DNA of 64,000 bases from the NCBI GenBank assembly GCA_016081115.2, contig JABTTQ020001112.1, positions 62,001-126,000 on the forward strand, written 5' to 3'. Each line of letters starts with the position of its first letter. Position 1 is the first letter of the stretch. Below are positions 12,717 to 26,200 of this stretch, one piece after another. The translations under genes and the position numbers were made by a program. The notes under the pieces are model-generated. The model saw only the letters and a program-made list of their open reading frames with translations. It ran no database searches and had not been told where the DNA came from. The stretch comes from Rehmannia glutinosa. Its lineage: Eukaryota; Streptophyta; Magnoliopsida; Lamiales; Orobanchaceae.

Positions 12717-15700
12717 CTAGTTCATGAATTTTCGGCAGCCTGTAGCTTTACACAGGCAAGGGACCTTGAATTCGTCAGGCTCGTCAGGATCAAACAAATA
12801 GTCATACCTGCCAAGATTGCACCAAAATTAACTGTTAGAATCTACTCGTATTTTATTTTCTGCTAAATAAATCAACTGCAAGGAGAGAGAGAGAGATAGA
12901 GACGTTAATTCATCTCCGGCAGGCACATTTGTCTTGGCAATAAGTACAATTCGGCTCTCATCGTGACCTACACTCATGATCCTTGCGTAGCAGTTGGGCA
13001 TACACTGGAAAATTGAGATAACAATAGTTACGAGTCATCGAAACAAAGCATCAATGGGAACAATTTTCAGTAAGTAGCTTTTGAAACAGCTTTCAAATGA
13101 TGCAAACTCTAAAAAAAGTGATTCTCAGCTTCTAGATTGATAAAATAGCTGTTTTTGCATCTAGAATTCGATAATCACTTTTTTTAAAGTTTGCAAACGC
13201 TACCTAAATAGTACTTACAGAATGGTTGATCAACCGAGCAATATTTCCTGCATCTGTAGCATCCACTACAACTTCTTCACTGATTTTAAATAGCTGGGCA
13301 GAAAATTTCAGGAGTTTAGATTGACCGTGTAGGTGTAACCGGTGGATAGAAAATAAATTGTCTCACAAAAGCAATTAAAAACAAACGAAGAAAATCATAT
13401 TACATAGCAGTCTTTGCCCTCTGTTTTGTAGCGTGCCTCTCTAAGATCTGCAACACTACGTCTGACCTGCTCACCACGATATTCCACAACCTGACCACAA
13501 TCAAAATAAAATATTACCAGTAATCCTTCAGTAAATGATATTTTCTTTCAACAACTAGTTAAAGGAAATACCATTTCTCCTTCTAGGATGTCTCTACGCG
13601 CAAACAAGCCCCATCCATGTATTTCAGATCTGCCAAAGCACACTTTATCCTTTTCCGTTTTCTGAAATCACAGATGAGCGATAGGAAGGTCAGATATTAA
13701 GCTCCAGCCAACGACCACAGAAGATCAAGAAATTAAATATTACCTGCAAATGGTGAAGTCGTTCTCTGAAGGTGGAGAAGGTTCTAGGCTTCTCTATTTT
13801 CTGTCCAGACAAGAAAATAGTAAGTTCTTGGTTTCAGACTCTTTTAAGAACACATATTGGAAAAGAAGCTATGTAAGGAGATTTACTCTATTTGCATTCA
13901 AGCTTAGTATTGAGCTCATAGAATGATGACGAGGTCCCATAATTTGGTGGGCAATGGCCTCCGTTCTTGTCTGCTTGCAAGAAAGAAGACGTTAGGAAGA
14001 TTAAAACAGAATTAAGAAGCAAATTTGCATTTACCTTAGGTACACTACTAATTCAAGAATGTTAACATTACTTTACTTTTCCTTCTATATGCATACAATC
14101 TTAATATGCCACATTAATATTCCATTTCACAAACCTTCTTTGCTCTTTTGAAGACACGACATCTTGCAGCAGAGAATGGGTCGACCTCATCAATTTCAAC
14201 AGGAGGTTCCTCAATTTTTAACCTGTTTGATGAAATTAGCCTTGCACCTGTGTGCCTCTGTTTTTGAAGCAGGCTTTTAGCAGCAATAGTCCCTTTGGGG
14301 GTCTCCACGATCAAAACTGTATCTGGATTTGGAGCCCTGCACAAAGTGAAGGTGGAATAAGCATTGACACTCAGGAGGTATGGTTTACTTTAATATGGCA
14401 TTGAACCCTCATTTAGTAAAATCTTCCCACCACCACCCCTCTGAAAAAAAAAAAGCAATACCTGTGATAGGCGCAATATGAAACCATTTTTGTAAATTGT
14501 TTCCCATTCTTCTCCAGGCAATGCAACTGCATTTTGACAAGACATTATATGAAGCATCATATACAAATATAATCCGCAAAGATGTGATAAACAAGCAACA
14601 GAAAGAGGTGCAAATTTGGCACACAAGAGGATACGGTAATTTGGAAATTTAATGCAGATTTTCACTGTAACGCATGAATGAAAAACGGACACCACCACGA
14701 ACGAGCTACTGTGCATAGACCCAAGTTTCACAATAAACGTTACACACAACTAAATCGTCACAAGAATTATTTCTCCTAACATCCAAATCAAAGATCAATG
14801 ACCCATTGAAGAATAGAGTTGACTAAATCCTAGTCTCAAGGGTATGCACACCCTGCACCATTATGCTTGAACAACTTGGAGCCAAGATTTACATTCATGC
14901 TATTGTGGATATACGTATAATAAGAGTAAAAATCAGATTAGGTTGCCAACTTTGTTATTCTTAATATTCATATTCCAATTCCATATATATTAAAATGAGG
15001 TTCCCTCAAGAACTAGTTTAAGTACAAAAGATAAGAGAAATTAGTTAATGAAGTCATCTGACCTCCATGCGGTACCCTGCTCTTGATGCGCACATCGCAT
15101 GGTAATAGGTGGAACACTTGCTGCATTGTGTACAGGAACCATGAATTTGTTTGCAAACTACACAAATCTGAAATGTAAAAAATCAGAGTAACATCCATTA
15201 GAATGGACATATAATTTGGTGAAGCATATGGACAAAACAATCAACATCATTTCCTTCAAGGACAGACACGATTGAGAGAACAACATTACCTTTACAAAAG
15301 AGCTTGAAGGAATTCTCAATATTCCAAGGGCGGGTTCCATTTTTTCATCGCTTGCAAAAGAAACATCAGGTTGAAACCACGCACAAGTAACATGAACCCA
15401 TAATGGCGCTACATCCGTAGGTTTCAGTGCACCGCCTAATTTCCCAACACAGAGAAGTTTAAAAAATTATCTTTCGAGAAAAATGAAGATACAACCATGC
15501 TTTACTAAATACTAACTTTCAAATATAATTGAATATTTGTCGAACTAAACACATCAGTAGAACATAAAATCTAGATCATTTCCAATATAATATTATTCAT
15601 TGGTACTCGTCTCTTCTTCTCTTACTTAAGCTTTTCACATTGCATTGGTTTGAGGCGTTACCAAAGAACGAAGCAGTAGTAATCCAGGACTTAAATACCA

Positions 15701-18700
15701 CAAAAAGAAGGCCTAGAACGGATAACTTTTGTCTCCGGTCTAGTATATAAAAGTGAGACCATAATATTGACAGATAAACAAGCAATAACTTTATAATATG
15801 ATGAGTTTATTAAACCAGGAAAATAACGTAGGAATATGATTAGGAGTAGAGATGCGTGTGATGTCAGATCCATACCTTTCACAGGACAGAGGCAGCACTC
15901 CCGCTCAATGTCAGGTGTCTCACAGGCTCTACAGACCCATGAAGTGAAATCACGAACATTTCTTGCTCCATAACATTCTTGATGAACGGCTATTTGGCAT
16001 CTGAGAGCAACAAGGAAAAGTTACCATTATATTCATTACCTGGATGAGTGTTTTTTAAGAATTTGAAGCAGTCAAGGACCATCAAAAAATCACATTGACC
16101 TTTCTTCAAAAAAAAAAAACACCACGTTGAATAATAATTTCTTATTAGATTGAAAAATTACACAGATTTCTCCAAAACGTGAAAACAGAACCAAGAAATA
16201 CCAGCTGTGCAAATAACCTTCAGGAGAAGGACGAAGATCTTAAAGGATAAAAGTTTTGGGTATTGGCTGGTAACAAAGGCAACTTATGTATTGAAGCAAT
16301 AAGTTTCTAGAACTTGTCTTCTGATGACAATGATATGGAGATTGGAGACTTGATGACAATACCTAATGCAAATAATAATTTTGTTGAAGTCCCAATCTTC
16401 GACCCATCGACATACTGCACACCTCTCTGTTGTCCACTTGGCACGAACAGGTTCATAATGTTCTATCACATCAAAAAAACAAAAAAAAAGTTAATTCTAC
16501 AATATGGTACTTTAGATACAACAGACTGAAGCATCTCAACAAGTTTTAAATGTCAAGACTTAGGAGAGAACCTTGTAGGAAATTAAGCAACTTCTGCTTC
16601 CGCACTTTGATAGGGCGTTTTTTCGCAGGTTTAGCAGGAACAAGACTACGTTCATGATACTCGGCCATCTGAAGCATCTGTCAGGAAAAAAAACATATCT
16701 TTTACACGTTTGCATTCAGATGCAATAATCATGGAAAGGGACAGAGAGAAAAACATCTTCTGTCAGCACCCAATAACCTAAGTCAAAATACCAATGGAGG
16801 CATGCATGTCAAGGTGTTACCCTTTCACGCTCACTCCATGAAAATAAACAGAATATAAAATGAAAGATCAGTTTCAAGAACAGACCCATTGTTCAAGAGG
16901 TAGCAAGGAACCTTTCACCCTCACACTTGACTTCCAGTTTTTAGTTTTGGAACCTGTGTGCCGCTCCCATTCACTGAGTGCCTGCTTTTCCATTCCGCAA
17001 GAGCCACACTTGCAAACAACTCTGCAACAGGTAGAAGATAGCATTGTTGCTTTCAGCAAATGAAACACCCCCTAGGACAGTAAGATATCCAGATGCAATG
17101 AAAATGGAAAAGTAACTAATGCTTACAAATGAAGACTTGGAAAATAAATTCCCTCCACGCCGGAGCACACAACCGCAACCTTGTCGGGCAATGCAAGTTT
17201 ACCATTCTTTTTGTTATTTCTGCATAAGGAAGTATATTTCTCAGATATTGAAAATAAAAAAAGTGATTATACTGACAGCAATTCAAGCCAAATGGGCAGC
17301 AGAACTTACTTAGCTTTAAACTGCAAGGTTTCTGAATCAGATAGTTCAAAATTGAATCTAGCTTTGCATTCAGGGCAGTAATAATCACTTGTTCCCAGAT
17401 CCTAGAACCAGAGCAAATGGGGTATTTCAAAAACCAATGAATTTAAGGTAAGGAAGAATAAAGTTCAACTCTAAGCATTCAAAAGGACCTTGAATTTGTT
17501 CTTTGAAAATTTGTCACACTCTGCATGGACCCAAACTTTACAACCATTACACCGCACCTGATTTGTTAAGTAAAAACACATTAATAATATAACAATCACA
17601 TATCCAGAGAACATAACAAGAAAAGCAGAGGAAACTCCCAAAAGCTTAAACATGATCTCACCCAAGTTCCATTGTCCGATTGATTCCGAATCTTTTTACA
17701 TATGCCACAAAAGTGTTTCATTTTTTTCAACTGAAATGAAAGAAATAGTCATAACAAAAGTTAAAGAAACTGTCAAAGAGGACAATGCTGGAGGATGACT
17801 TAAGAACATGGCTAGGTTAAGCAAGAAACAAACCCTGGCACAAGAAGTACACAAACGATTGGTACCAGCAGCTGAACTAATTGATTTCCTTGACAAGTTA
17901 GGTACTATGCTCCCACCACAGGCTTCACAAGATTGTGATTCTTTCTTCATATGTACATCCTGCTTTAAAAGAATATGTTTATTAATTCCATGCCAATAAG
18001 AGAAGTAACTTTATCATGGCAAGTCTTTTATTTACTTTACATCGCCATGAAGGAAGCTGTAATTGATGTTCAAAACTTTCCCCAACAAACACCAGAAAAT
18101 AAATATTGAAGTTACTGGTTAAACACTACTGTTATTAATGTTCTAACATGCAAAATCAAAGAGAGAGATGCTATAAAACTCACCCCTTCTACAGAGTTGC
18201 AATTTTGATCCTGATTTGAATCAGAATCCACAAAGACACCTCTTGTATGAGAACGAAGATAATCTAAGTTGCCAGCTGCCGCATTGATTTCAATCATCAA
18301 CATTTCGTTGAATCCGTTATCTGCTAGAAATGCCTCCTCTATGGCAGAACGAAGATCACCAGGCTTGCTGTCATTTAGTTCAGTCTGCCCCTGAAACCTA
18401 AATCAACAAATTCATATTGATTCCAACTACCAGTAATTAAGAGGGCAAATGAAAACAAAAGGAAAGAATAAAAGAAATCAACAACTACACACCTGTCTAC
18501 ATAATCTACAAATGGAAATATCATCCCGCTTTTAATCCATGCGTAATCCTGCTCAACAAAAGACATGACCTGAATAAGTGCATTCCACCTTATGACCTTA
18601 TTCTTTGACACCAACTTGATAGCACAAACATTTGTTAGGTATTACAGTTGGCAAGCAAACAAAACACAGAAAATAAACTACACTTTACCCTTTGTGTTCC

Positions 18701-19588
18701 ATTTCCAGAATAACCAAAGAACATTACACAAACTGTGCCAACAACACGAAAGTTGAAAACTTGCTGGGGAACTTGCGACTCTTGATTAAGCACAATCGCT
18801 GGCCATGCAGGAGAATGCCTCCCAGATATTGCCCACACAATTTCACCTTCAATAAAATCCTTGGTACTATACAATTTATCAATGCCACTTATTTCTATAC
18901 AGTTCTTCAATTCTTCGTCATCCTCCAACTGCTCATGTAACGTCGTCAACGAATATCTCGAACTTTTGCGCTTCTTAATATCACAACTTCTTAACCCATC
19001 ATTCCTCAGTTCTGCTATCTCATCCTCTGACAATGGTGAAAACTTACGGCATTGGAAGCCATTAGTCTTCTCATTCCGCTTTCTGTTAATGTTTACATCG
19101 CCATGAATCCTCAAGGTTTTCAAGCTGTATTTATTATCCCTCTCCTTAACTGGTACATATTCTGTATCCAAAGCAGAGTCTCTCACTTCATTCTTACTAT
19201 TACTCTTCTCTTTCTTCCAATTATCAAGAACCGAGTCATTAAATCGCGACGGCAATACCTGAACCCTCCCCCGCGAAGTTCTCACTAGCGGCGGCCGCGA
19301 GACTTCCTTCAATTTCGGTTTCGACCTTGATTCCGAAGTCGCGCCGCCGCCCCTGCCACCTCCGACGTCCGCCGCGACGGACTTAGCGAGGAATTTTTGT
19401 ATTCCGTACCCGTTGAATGGAATTATACCAGCGGCAGCCTCTCCAAGGAGATGCAGGGGATAATAACCATTGGAGACTTTCCGTTTCTTCCGATTCACCG
19501 ACGAGTCCTCGTCGTCACCAGCCGAGTCGCCGACTCGGCAACGTTTCAAAATCGGCATTACCGATTTCAAGCTCTTCTTCACTATCAT
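12717..19588 (-). CDS. ATX5: Histone H3-lysine-4 methyltransferase, ATX3/4/5 type
   Basis: This is a trithorax-group nuclear enzyme that methylates histone H3 on K4. Twenty-three exons join in frame to 1062 residues (Arabidopsis ATX3/4/5 are about 1020-1045): 19588-18689, 18548-18493, 18397-18184, 17959-17834, 17730-17662, 17557-17489, 17401-17310, 17219-17127, 17021-16886, 16677-16572, 16462-16363, 16000-15876, 15435-15290, 15167-15063, 14526-14462, 14336-14135, 13970-13887, 13800-13744, 13661-13572, 13490-13404, 13293-13219, 13004-12904, 12807-12717. Domains: PWWP (about 244-323, SPAWP), PHD (about 438-493, CGIC/CNGC/CPEC), extended PHD (about 636-785), SET (about 920-1045) with NHSC at about 997-1000 and the YDYLFD motif, and post-SET CLCKATGC. 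The start ATG matches the family opening (MIVKKSLKSVMPILKRC). There are no FYRN/FYRC domains, which separates it from ATX1/2. The choice among ATX3, 4 and 5 rests on synteny only. Confidence 0.95.
13099..13203. repeat. Small inverted-repeat element inside an ATX intron
   Basis: The segment between SET-domain exons starts with TGCAAACTCTAAAAAAAGTG and ends with the near-inverse (CACTTTTTTTAAAGTTTGCA). It has a TTCTAGA/TCTAGAA core and is predicted to fold into a hairpin. Similar arms occur at 59737-59842 and 22378-22460. Confidence 0.55.
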
Positions 19589-19894
19589 CCTCCTCGGAAA
19601 CTCCCAAATCACCCAAATTCACTCAATTGAAAACCCTAATCACGATTACAAACTCTTCCGAAAAAATCCAAGCAAAGTCAAAGCAGATAAATTTCGCCCG
19701 CAACCGATGCGAATTCGACTCCACCGACGACAATTGAAGAAAAATTCGTCCTTTCAATTAAGAAATTAGCGATTCTTGGTGTTAAGAGAGTTTAGAATAG
19801 GGATCTCTGTTTCAATACTCTCTCTCTCTAACTGTGAGTCGATGAGAGAGAAAGATTAAAAAAAGGAGTAAAAAATACTGTAATTTTTTGATAT

Positions 19895-19902
19895 TCATAT
19901 AT
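19895..19902 (-). promoter_or_regulatory. Candidate TATA box of the ATX gene
   Basis: CTATATAT on the minus strand lies about 310 bases above the ATG. A GA/CT-rich leader (19818-19850) follows, as is common in plant 5' UTRs. Position and composition are the only evidence. Confidence 0.3.
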
Positions 19903-22900
19903 AGATACACTAAAGTGTATGTATATGATTTAGTATTTTTTTATGATTAAGCCGTGAAGATAGAATTTTTTGGAACGGCAGATTTTGTAATTGTATTTGG
20001 TTGAGGTTGGTAATATAGATACAGACTATTGTCTGTATAGACAGAGAAAAAATTTCTAGAGAGATTTTGGAATTTGACGAGCCCAATGTTGAGAGTAGGC
20101 AATGGTGGCAACCTGGTACAGACATGGCTTTGGGCTTTTTTAAGGTTTTATTTTATTGATTGATGAATGAATTTTATTGCAGAAGAAGAGTGTGTTCCAA
20201 GAATCTTGGTGCCAAAAAGGTGTAATGGATATTTTTTTTGTTCTTGATTTTTATAATAAAAAAAATTGAGTCGTTAATTTTTGGGTAATAATAATGTCCA
20301 ATTTTAATGTGGAGGGAATTAGAGACCAAAAAATGGTTTTGAAATTGGTGTTTTGCTAGAGATGATCAATAATGTTTTTTTTTTTTGGGTGTTAATTTTT
20401 GCACTAATTCTTGAATTTCATGTGACTGCAACACTTTTTCCGAGAAGTTTCCGGTGAATGGCTTTGCATTGAAAAATATATAGTTAATGGTGTTTCTATT
20501 TTTTTTTTTTTCTTTTTCGTTTTCTCTCCGGCGAGCAAAGGAGAAAGGAAGAACCATAATTTAATATATATTTTTTTGGGAAAAGGAAGAACCATAATAT
20601 ATATACATATATTAATTACAATAGAGGCGAGAAAAGAGAATATAATGTTGACGTGACTGAATTTAGGTCCAATGTCGACAAAATCATTTGATGCATTTAG
20701 TTAGGGGCGGTGGTGGTGGTGGTGGGACTTGGAGGAAGGCGGCGGCCGTAAAGAATCACGCCGCCGTTGGAAGTGGTGGTCATTCTTGAGAAGGTCGTGG
20801 GGCATGTTGTAATTACGTTAAAGGTAGTGAGTGTGCTGGTTGAACTTGATATATATTAGTGATTAAAGCAATCAATATTTCAAGAAAGTGGGTTAGGATA
20901 TGGGGCATTTTTATTTTTTTCTAATTTAGGTCGGCGACAAATGAAAAATAATTATTTGATGAAAAATTGGAGGGGTAGGTGGTTGAGATGTACGATGGTT
21001 GGTCAATTTGGGGCAAGAAAGGAAAAGTGGTGGAGGAGAAACATATGGGTTGACGGCGGCGCAGTCCGGTGCCACCAGTGGACGGCGGTGGTTATATTTG
21101 ACAGGGTCACAGGGTATATAACTATTTATTAGTAACATACTTTTAATTTGATTTTTAATTTGGCTAAGCGAAGGTTTTATGAGTTTCTGGTTGATGCCGG
21201 TACAGGCACAAATGAACAATGAAAGATGAGGAAACAAGTTCGAAAGGGAACTTTTTAATTATTTTTCATTTGTTGGTGGTTAAAATTCTTCTCGTGTAAA
21301 TTAATGAAACTTTAATAAACTGTGTAGCTGAGACCAATCTGAATAAAGAGAAGTTTTGCTTACCTCTTTTTCGATTACTACTAATTGGTAAATGACTAGA
21401 GTACGAAAGTTGAAGTGATCTTAATTTATGTCCAAAACTCTATGCCAAAAGTTCTGTCACTTTGACTCACAAAGTACCATAGTCCGTAAAAATATTTAGT
21501 ATTACTACACGCTTTACAATTTTATTTCATACTCAAGACACAAAAGTGATTTTTCCCTCAAAAAAAAAAGACACAAAAGTGATTTGATATGGAGGAAGAC
21601 AAACCCAAAATTAGTCTCGTCCACCATAACCTTCATTTTCTAGCTTCTTCCATAAACACCACATCTGTAAAACTTCTCGGATGTGGTTGGTCAATCCTTT
21701 GGAGACTTGCCTCATTTCTGTCTCGAGTTGAGCCTTCTATGACTGATCTTAATCTTATGAAGTCCAATGGTTCCAAAACAAATATAATGGAAGTGTTTGC
21801 AAAAACTTCTGCTTTTAGAAGAAGTGATTTATTATAGCAGAAGTAGAAGTAGCTGAGAATCAAAAGTTGGTAGTGTTTGAAAATAAAATTAAAAGTTGAG
21901 AATGAGAAGTTGATAGTGTTTGGAGAAAAAGTAGTAAAAGTACTTATTTATTTGTAAAATTCAAACTAAAAATAGAAGCAGAATCTAAAGCACTTATTTT
22001 TAGATTCTGATTAAATGAAACAGAATTAGAAGTAGAATTGGTATATGCAAACACTTTCTGCTTTTTTAAAGTAAAAAACTGAAAATCACTTTTTTTTTTT
22101 TTTTTTTTTTTTGCAAACACTCCCATTATCAAGATATTGAGGATAAAAACAACATTGATAATTAGGTAGTCTGGGCCTCTGGGGCTACGAAATTTACTTA
22201 GGTCTCATTACCAAAGACAAGTTCCGAATGGGCTATGGATGAAGTGATAAAGCCCAAGCAAATATTTTGGGCCGAGTCCACTCCACAGAAACCATTTACC
22301 CTAAGTAATTTAACTGTATTTACCAGTTACCACCCACTAAAAAAGATTAATTCCCCTTAGGTTTGAAGGGAAACAAAGGGAGTGTTCGCAAACTCTAATT
22401 AAAAAAAAAGTGATTCTTCAGAAGCTGGAAATTGCTTTCTTTTTTTTCGGAGTTTGCAAAAACTCTCTAAATAAAGGAAAGGGAAAAAAAAGGACTGTTT
22501 CGAGTATTTTGCTGGGATGCGTGGTGTAACTAAACAAAGAATTATGAGAATTATAGATAATGTCTAAGGTCTCTGGGTTAATGAAATAAAGGTCATTTAC
22601 ATGACCAGAAGAAGTAGCCTTAGATATGAACAATTATTGTTTCATCAAAACAAAAACTTTTTGTTGGTCCTGTTACACTCTCGACACGTATATATACATC
22701 TAAAAAAATCAACAGCATCCAATATAGCAGAACAAGAATAAGAAGTGGAACAGGAAATTTGTTCCCGTTAATATTTCTGCAAATTTACAGAATCTTATGA
22801 CCAAAGTTTCTCGAACATCTCTAAACCGTGTATATTAGTCAATTTTACAAGAGATGACTAATGACTACTAAAACTTTTCAATGTTGAAACATAATGTAAA

Positions 22901-23235
22901 AGACAATAGAATTATTCTGAGGAAGTCCTACAACAAATACGAAACATACCAAGTCGAACGAACATATGTACAAATAGAACTATGTATTTCATGATCAAAT
23001 AAATACCTATGTACAAATCTAGATGAGCATTTGATCTACAAAGGAGATTATTACACTGATCACAACGATACAAACTAGTTTTCAAGCTTTACGGTCAAAG
23101 CTTATTGAGTACATCCTGCCTAAACATCGATTAACACGAACACCGACTAAGCATTACCCATGTTATTACTTCATTTACCACATAGAACTCTAAGAACTAC
23201 ACTCCTATGCTCATTCTTACTCGCGCGAGTAAAAG
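19903..23235. other. Intergenic region between the ATX and CCT genes
   Basis: The region contains T-rich DNA, a GGTGGTGGTGG-type purine-rich stretch near 20706-20790, a Harbinger-like element at 21789-22124 and a short related inverted repeat at 22378-22460. An 82-codon frame at 21589 runs into the transposon and is not recognised. No gene is supported. Confidence 0.6.
21789..22124. mobile_element. MITE with GTGTTTGCAAA termini (Harbinger-like family)
   Basis: The left end is GGAAGTGTTTGCAAAAACTT and the right end TTTTGCAAACACTCCC, its inverse. Interior blocks (TAGTGTTTG, AATTCAAACT, GATTCTGATT) are shared in inverted orientation with 34951-35290, and more loosely with 34120-34341 and 37815-38090. 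It is non-coding. Confidence 0.7.
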
Positions 23236-26200
23236 TCACTGCTTCTTACAACATTCTGTTACGTCGGTTTTTGCAAATCGTCCACGAACTCTTGGTTGGC
23301 TATCAGCCAGAGCCTTCCTGCAAGCATACTGAAAAAACAAAATACAAGGTGTAATCCGAATAAGTTCTAAAGAATGAAAGTTTTTGCAACGGTTTGAGTA
23401 ATTAAATATTGAATGTAACGGACGTGTTAGAGAGGTAAGCCATTTCATATTGGGATAATTACTAACACTACCCATGAGGTTTCGGTTAATTACAAAAAAA
23501 AAAACCAGAGATGTTTAAAAATTACAAAAAAAAATCCCTTGAAGTTTGATTATATGGGTAATTGTAATATTTTTACAGCTATAAGGGGGGTGTTTGAAAT
23601 GTTTTTGCTTATGAAGGAAGCAATGTGTGGTACAAAATCAAACCTCAAGGGATATTTTGTAATTAACACAAACCTCAGGGGTAGTTTTGGAATTATTCCT
23701 TTAATATTTAATTACTCTAGCAATAACCAACTCCCAATTTGTAAAGTAGGCAAGCAAAAGGCATACTATAAGTCACACATCTTACAGTTGTTGGCACAAA
23801 ATTGTGACAAAATTCAACAGAAAAAATAACAAAATAATATAAAAAATTCCCTTTAAATTTACCTTGATTTTCCTGTCAAAATTCCTCTTCGATTTCTTAC
23901 TCCAGTATCTGGATAGCTTTTCCCTCCGATCTTCAGAAGCGCAAATGCTCATAACTTTGGGTTGCTCCATTGGCGATTGAACGTGGCTTACGTTATTATC
24001 ATTACCAAGAGTCTGTCATAAAAACTCATAATCAATGACCCTGCCCAATCCTGTCGAGGCCAGAAACATCTATACATTTCTCAGTCCGTAGACATTGTCA
24101 TGCAACCAATATATGCGTATGGCTCAATCACGACATTTTTTTCCTTCAAAATATCCGACTTTAAGCTACATTTCACCAGTTCCAGTTCTTTATCATACCG
24201 TAAGATTTTATCTAAAACAATATACCACGAAACTGTAAAATGCATGATTTACATGTAATGTAACTCCTAAGAGGGTAACTTTCATTTTATTCATTATAGG
24301 AATAATTACAAAACTTCCCCTGAGGTTCGGGCTAGTTACAAAAAGTATCAAAGTTTTTGAAAATTGCAAAAATCCCCTTGCTGTTGGATTCCGTCTTACA
24401 TTTTCTCCTTCATAAGAAAAAACATTTCAAAACTCCCCCTGACATTTACAAAAATATTGCAGTTACCCCTTAAATTTAAGACAGAATCAAATTTGATGGT
24501 TTTTTTTTTTTTTTTTGTAATTTTGAAACATCCTGGTTTTTTCGGTAATTAGCCTCAGGGGTGTTTTTGAAATTATCCTTTTTTATTATTATTTTCTTGG
24601 GGAGGGGCCGGGGGGGGGGGGGTGTTGTGTGAAGAATGCTAGCCAAAACTATGTATGTCAACTGCATACTAGGAGTCAGTAAAATTGACCTTTATGTCTC
24701 CGTCACTAAACGCTCTACGCATGCCATAAACGGCCCCAAAGTCCATAACCGGAAAATCGAGAAAATTCGGCCTAACCGGAGCCTCATGCACATAATCCAT
24801 TGATCTCAGACAAGTCAAACTAGCGCTCTTCTGGAACGAACCGTCAGCAAGAAACATTTCATCAGCCATCATGTTTTCATCAGTCTTTACAGTAGGAATT
24901 GTAATATTAAGAACTTCAGAGAGCGGAGTTTCGTTTCCTTCCTTCGCCAAAAGATCCTTTCTGCATTCGTAGAAAACCTCACTGAGGAGTTGACCACTCT
25001 CTATTGACGATTCGATATCCGACACGGTCAAAGATTGGGGGGAGATGACATCTTCTCCAGAAGAAATCATCGAAATGGCAGCTGCCATTGGATCAAGGCA
25101 TATCACGGGCTCTTCGATAACGGGCTCAGGAGCCTTGAATAAATCTCCGTCTCCCCAGAGGTTGTAATCGGGTAGTGTGGGTGTTTGAATGAAACTGCCT
25201 GGCATGGCCTGTATTAAGATTCACAAAACAAGGAAGTTGCAATGACATGAGAAATCATGTCTGAATCTTTAAGAGGACTGATCATCTAGACACTACTATT
25301 CTAGTATTCTCAGATTAATCTGAAATTGGTTTATACCATATAACATCTTTACCAATAATTCGAAAAAAATCACCTTCGAAACTAATCAGGAGTTACGTGT
25401 GTGTACCCTTAAGCATGCAACCGGTAGGAATACAGGACTAATACATAAACACTTTGGTATGTGTAGTTTTATGTTAGATAATATATCTTGAAGATATAGA
25501 CAAGAACAATTACAAATATGACTCTATAAATGTATAACATTTAGTGCAAAATGTATAAGATTTGCAGTATCTAAATATCCAAAGAGAACTACAAAACAGG
25601 GTACAAGTTCCCTACTTTTCTCAGTTATTTTAAGCAAAACTTAAATAAAGTATGATTTATATATTTCAGCATAGAGACTTCAAATACATAATGGTCAATA
25701 TATGCAAGTAGGCAGGAGCACAACATATACAAACAAGATAGACAAAACAAATGTGAAATTTATATTGAGCCCACTTGTTGGTTCGCCTATTAGGACAAAG
25801 AAAGCCCATAAATTTGGGCCAACCTGGCAGGGAGAACAGAAACAAAATTGTTGTAGAATAGTTTAGGTTCCCTATGAAGAACTATGTATATATTACATAA
25901 TACAAAAACTAGGCTAAGAAAACGGATTCAGATTTCCTGTTCCACTTTATGTTCCATCGTCCGGATAGATGACATGTGTAGTCTATAGATACACTAAAAC
26001 AATCAACAACATATATTTATCTTAACGACACGTGTTATTCATCCAAACAGAAAAGTCGAATAGGAAATCTAGTTCGGCTTTTCAAACAAAAGAAGCAGGC
26101 AGGGGATATTAACATAGTGATTGGCCACTAGACATTGTCACCTACTTTATATTATGGACAAAGCTTCCTCAAAGTAACACCAATGATTGAAATATTCAGA

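Noticed and set aside
19417..19769. Plus-strand frames of about 100 codons
   Set aside because: Antisense to ATX exon 1 and its leader; Ser/Pro-rich only because of the opposite strand's codons.
21589..21837. 82-codon plus-strand frame
   Set aside because: Not recognised, and its last third lies in a Harbinger-like MITE. Could be a decayed fragment but cannot be supported.
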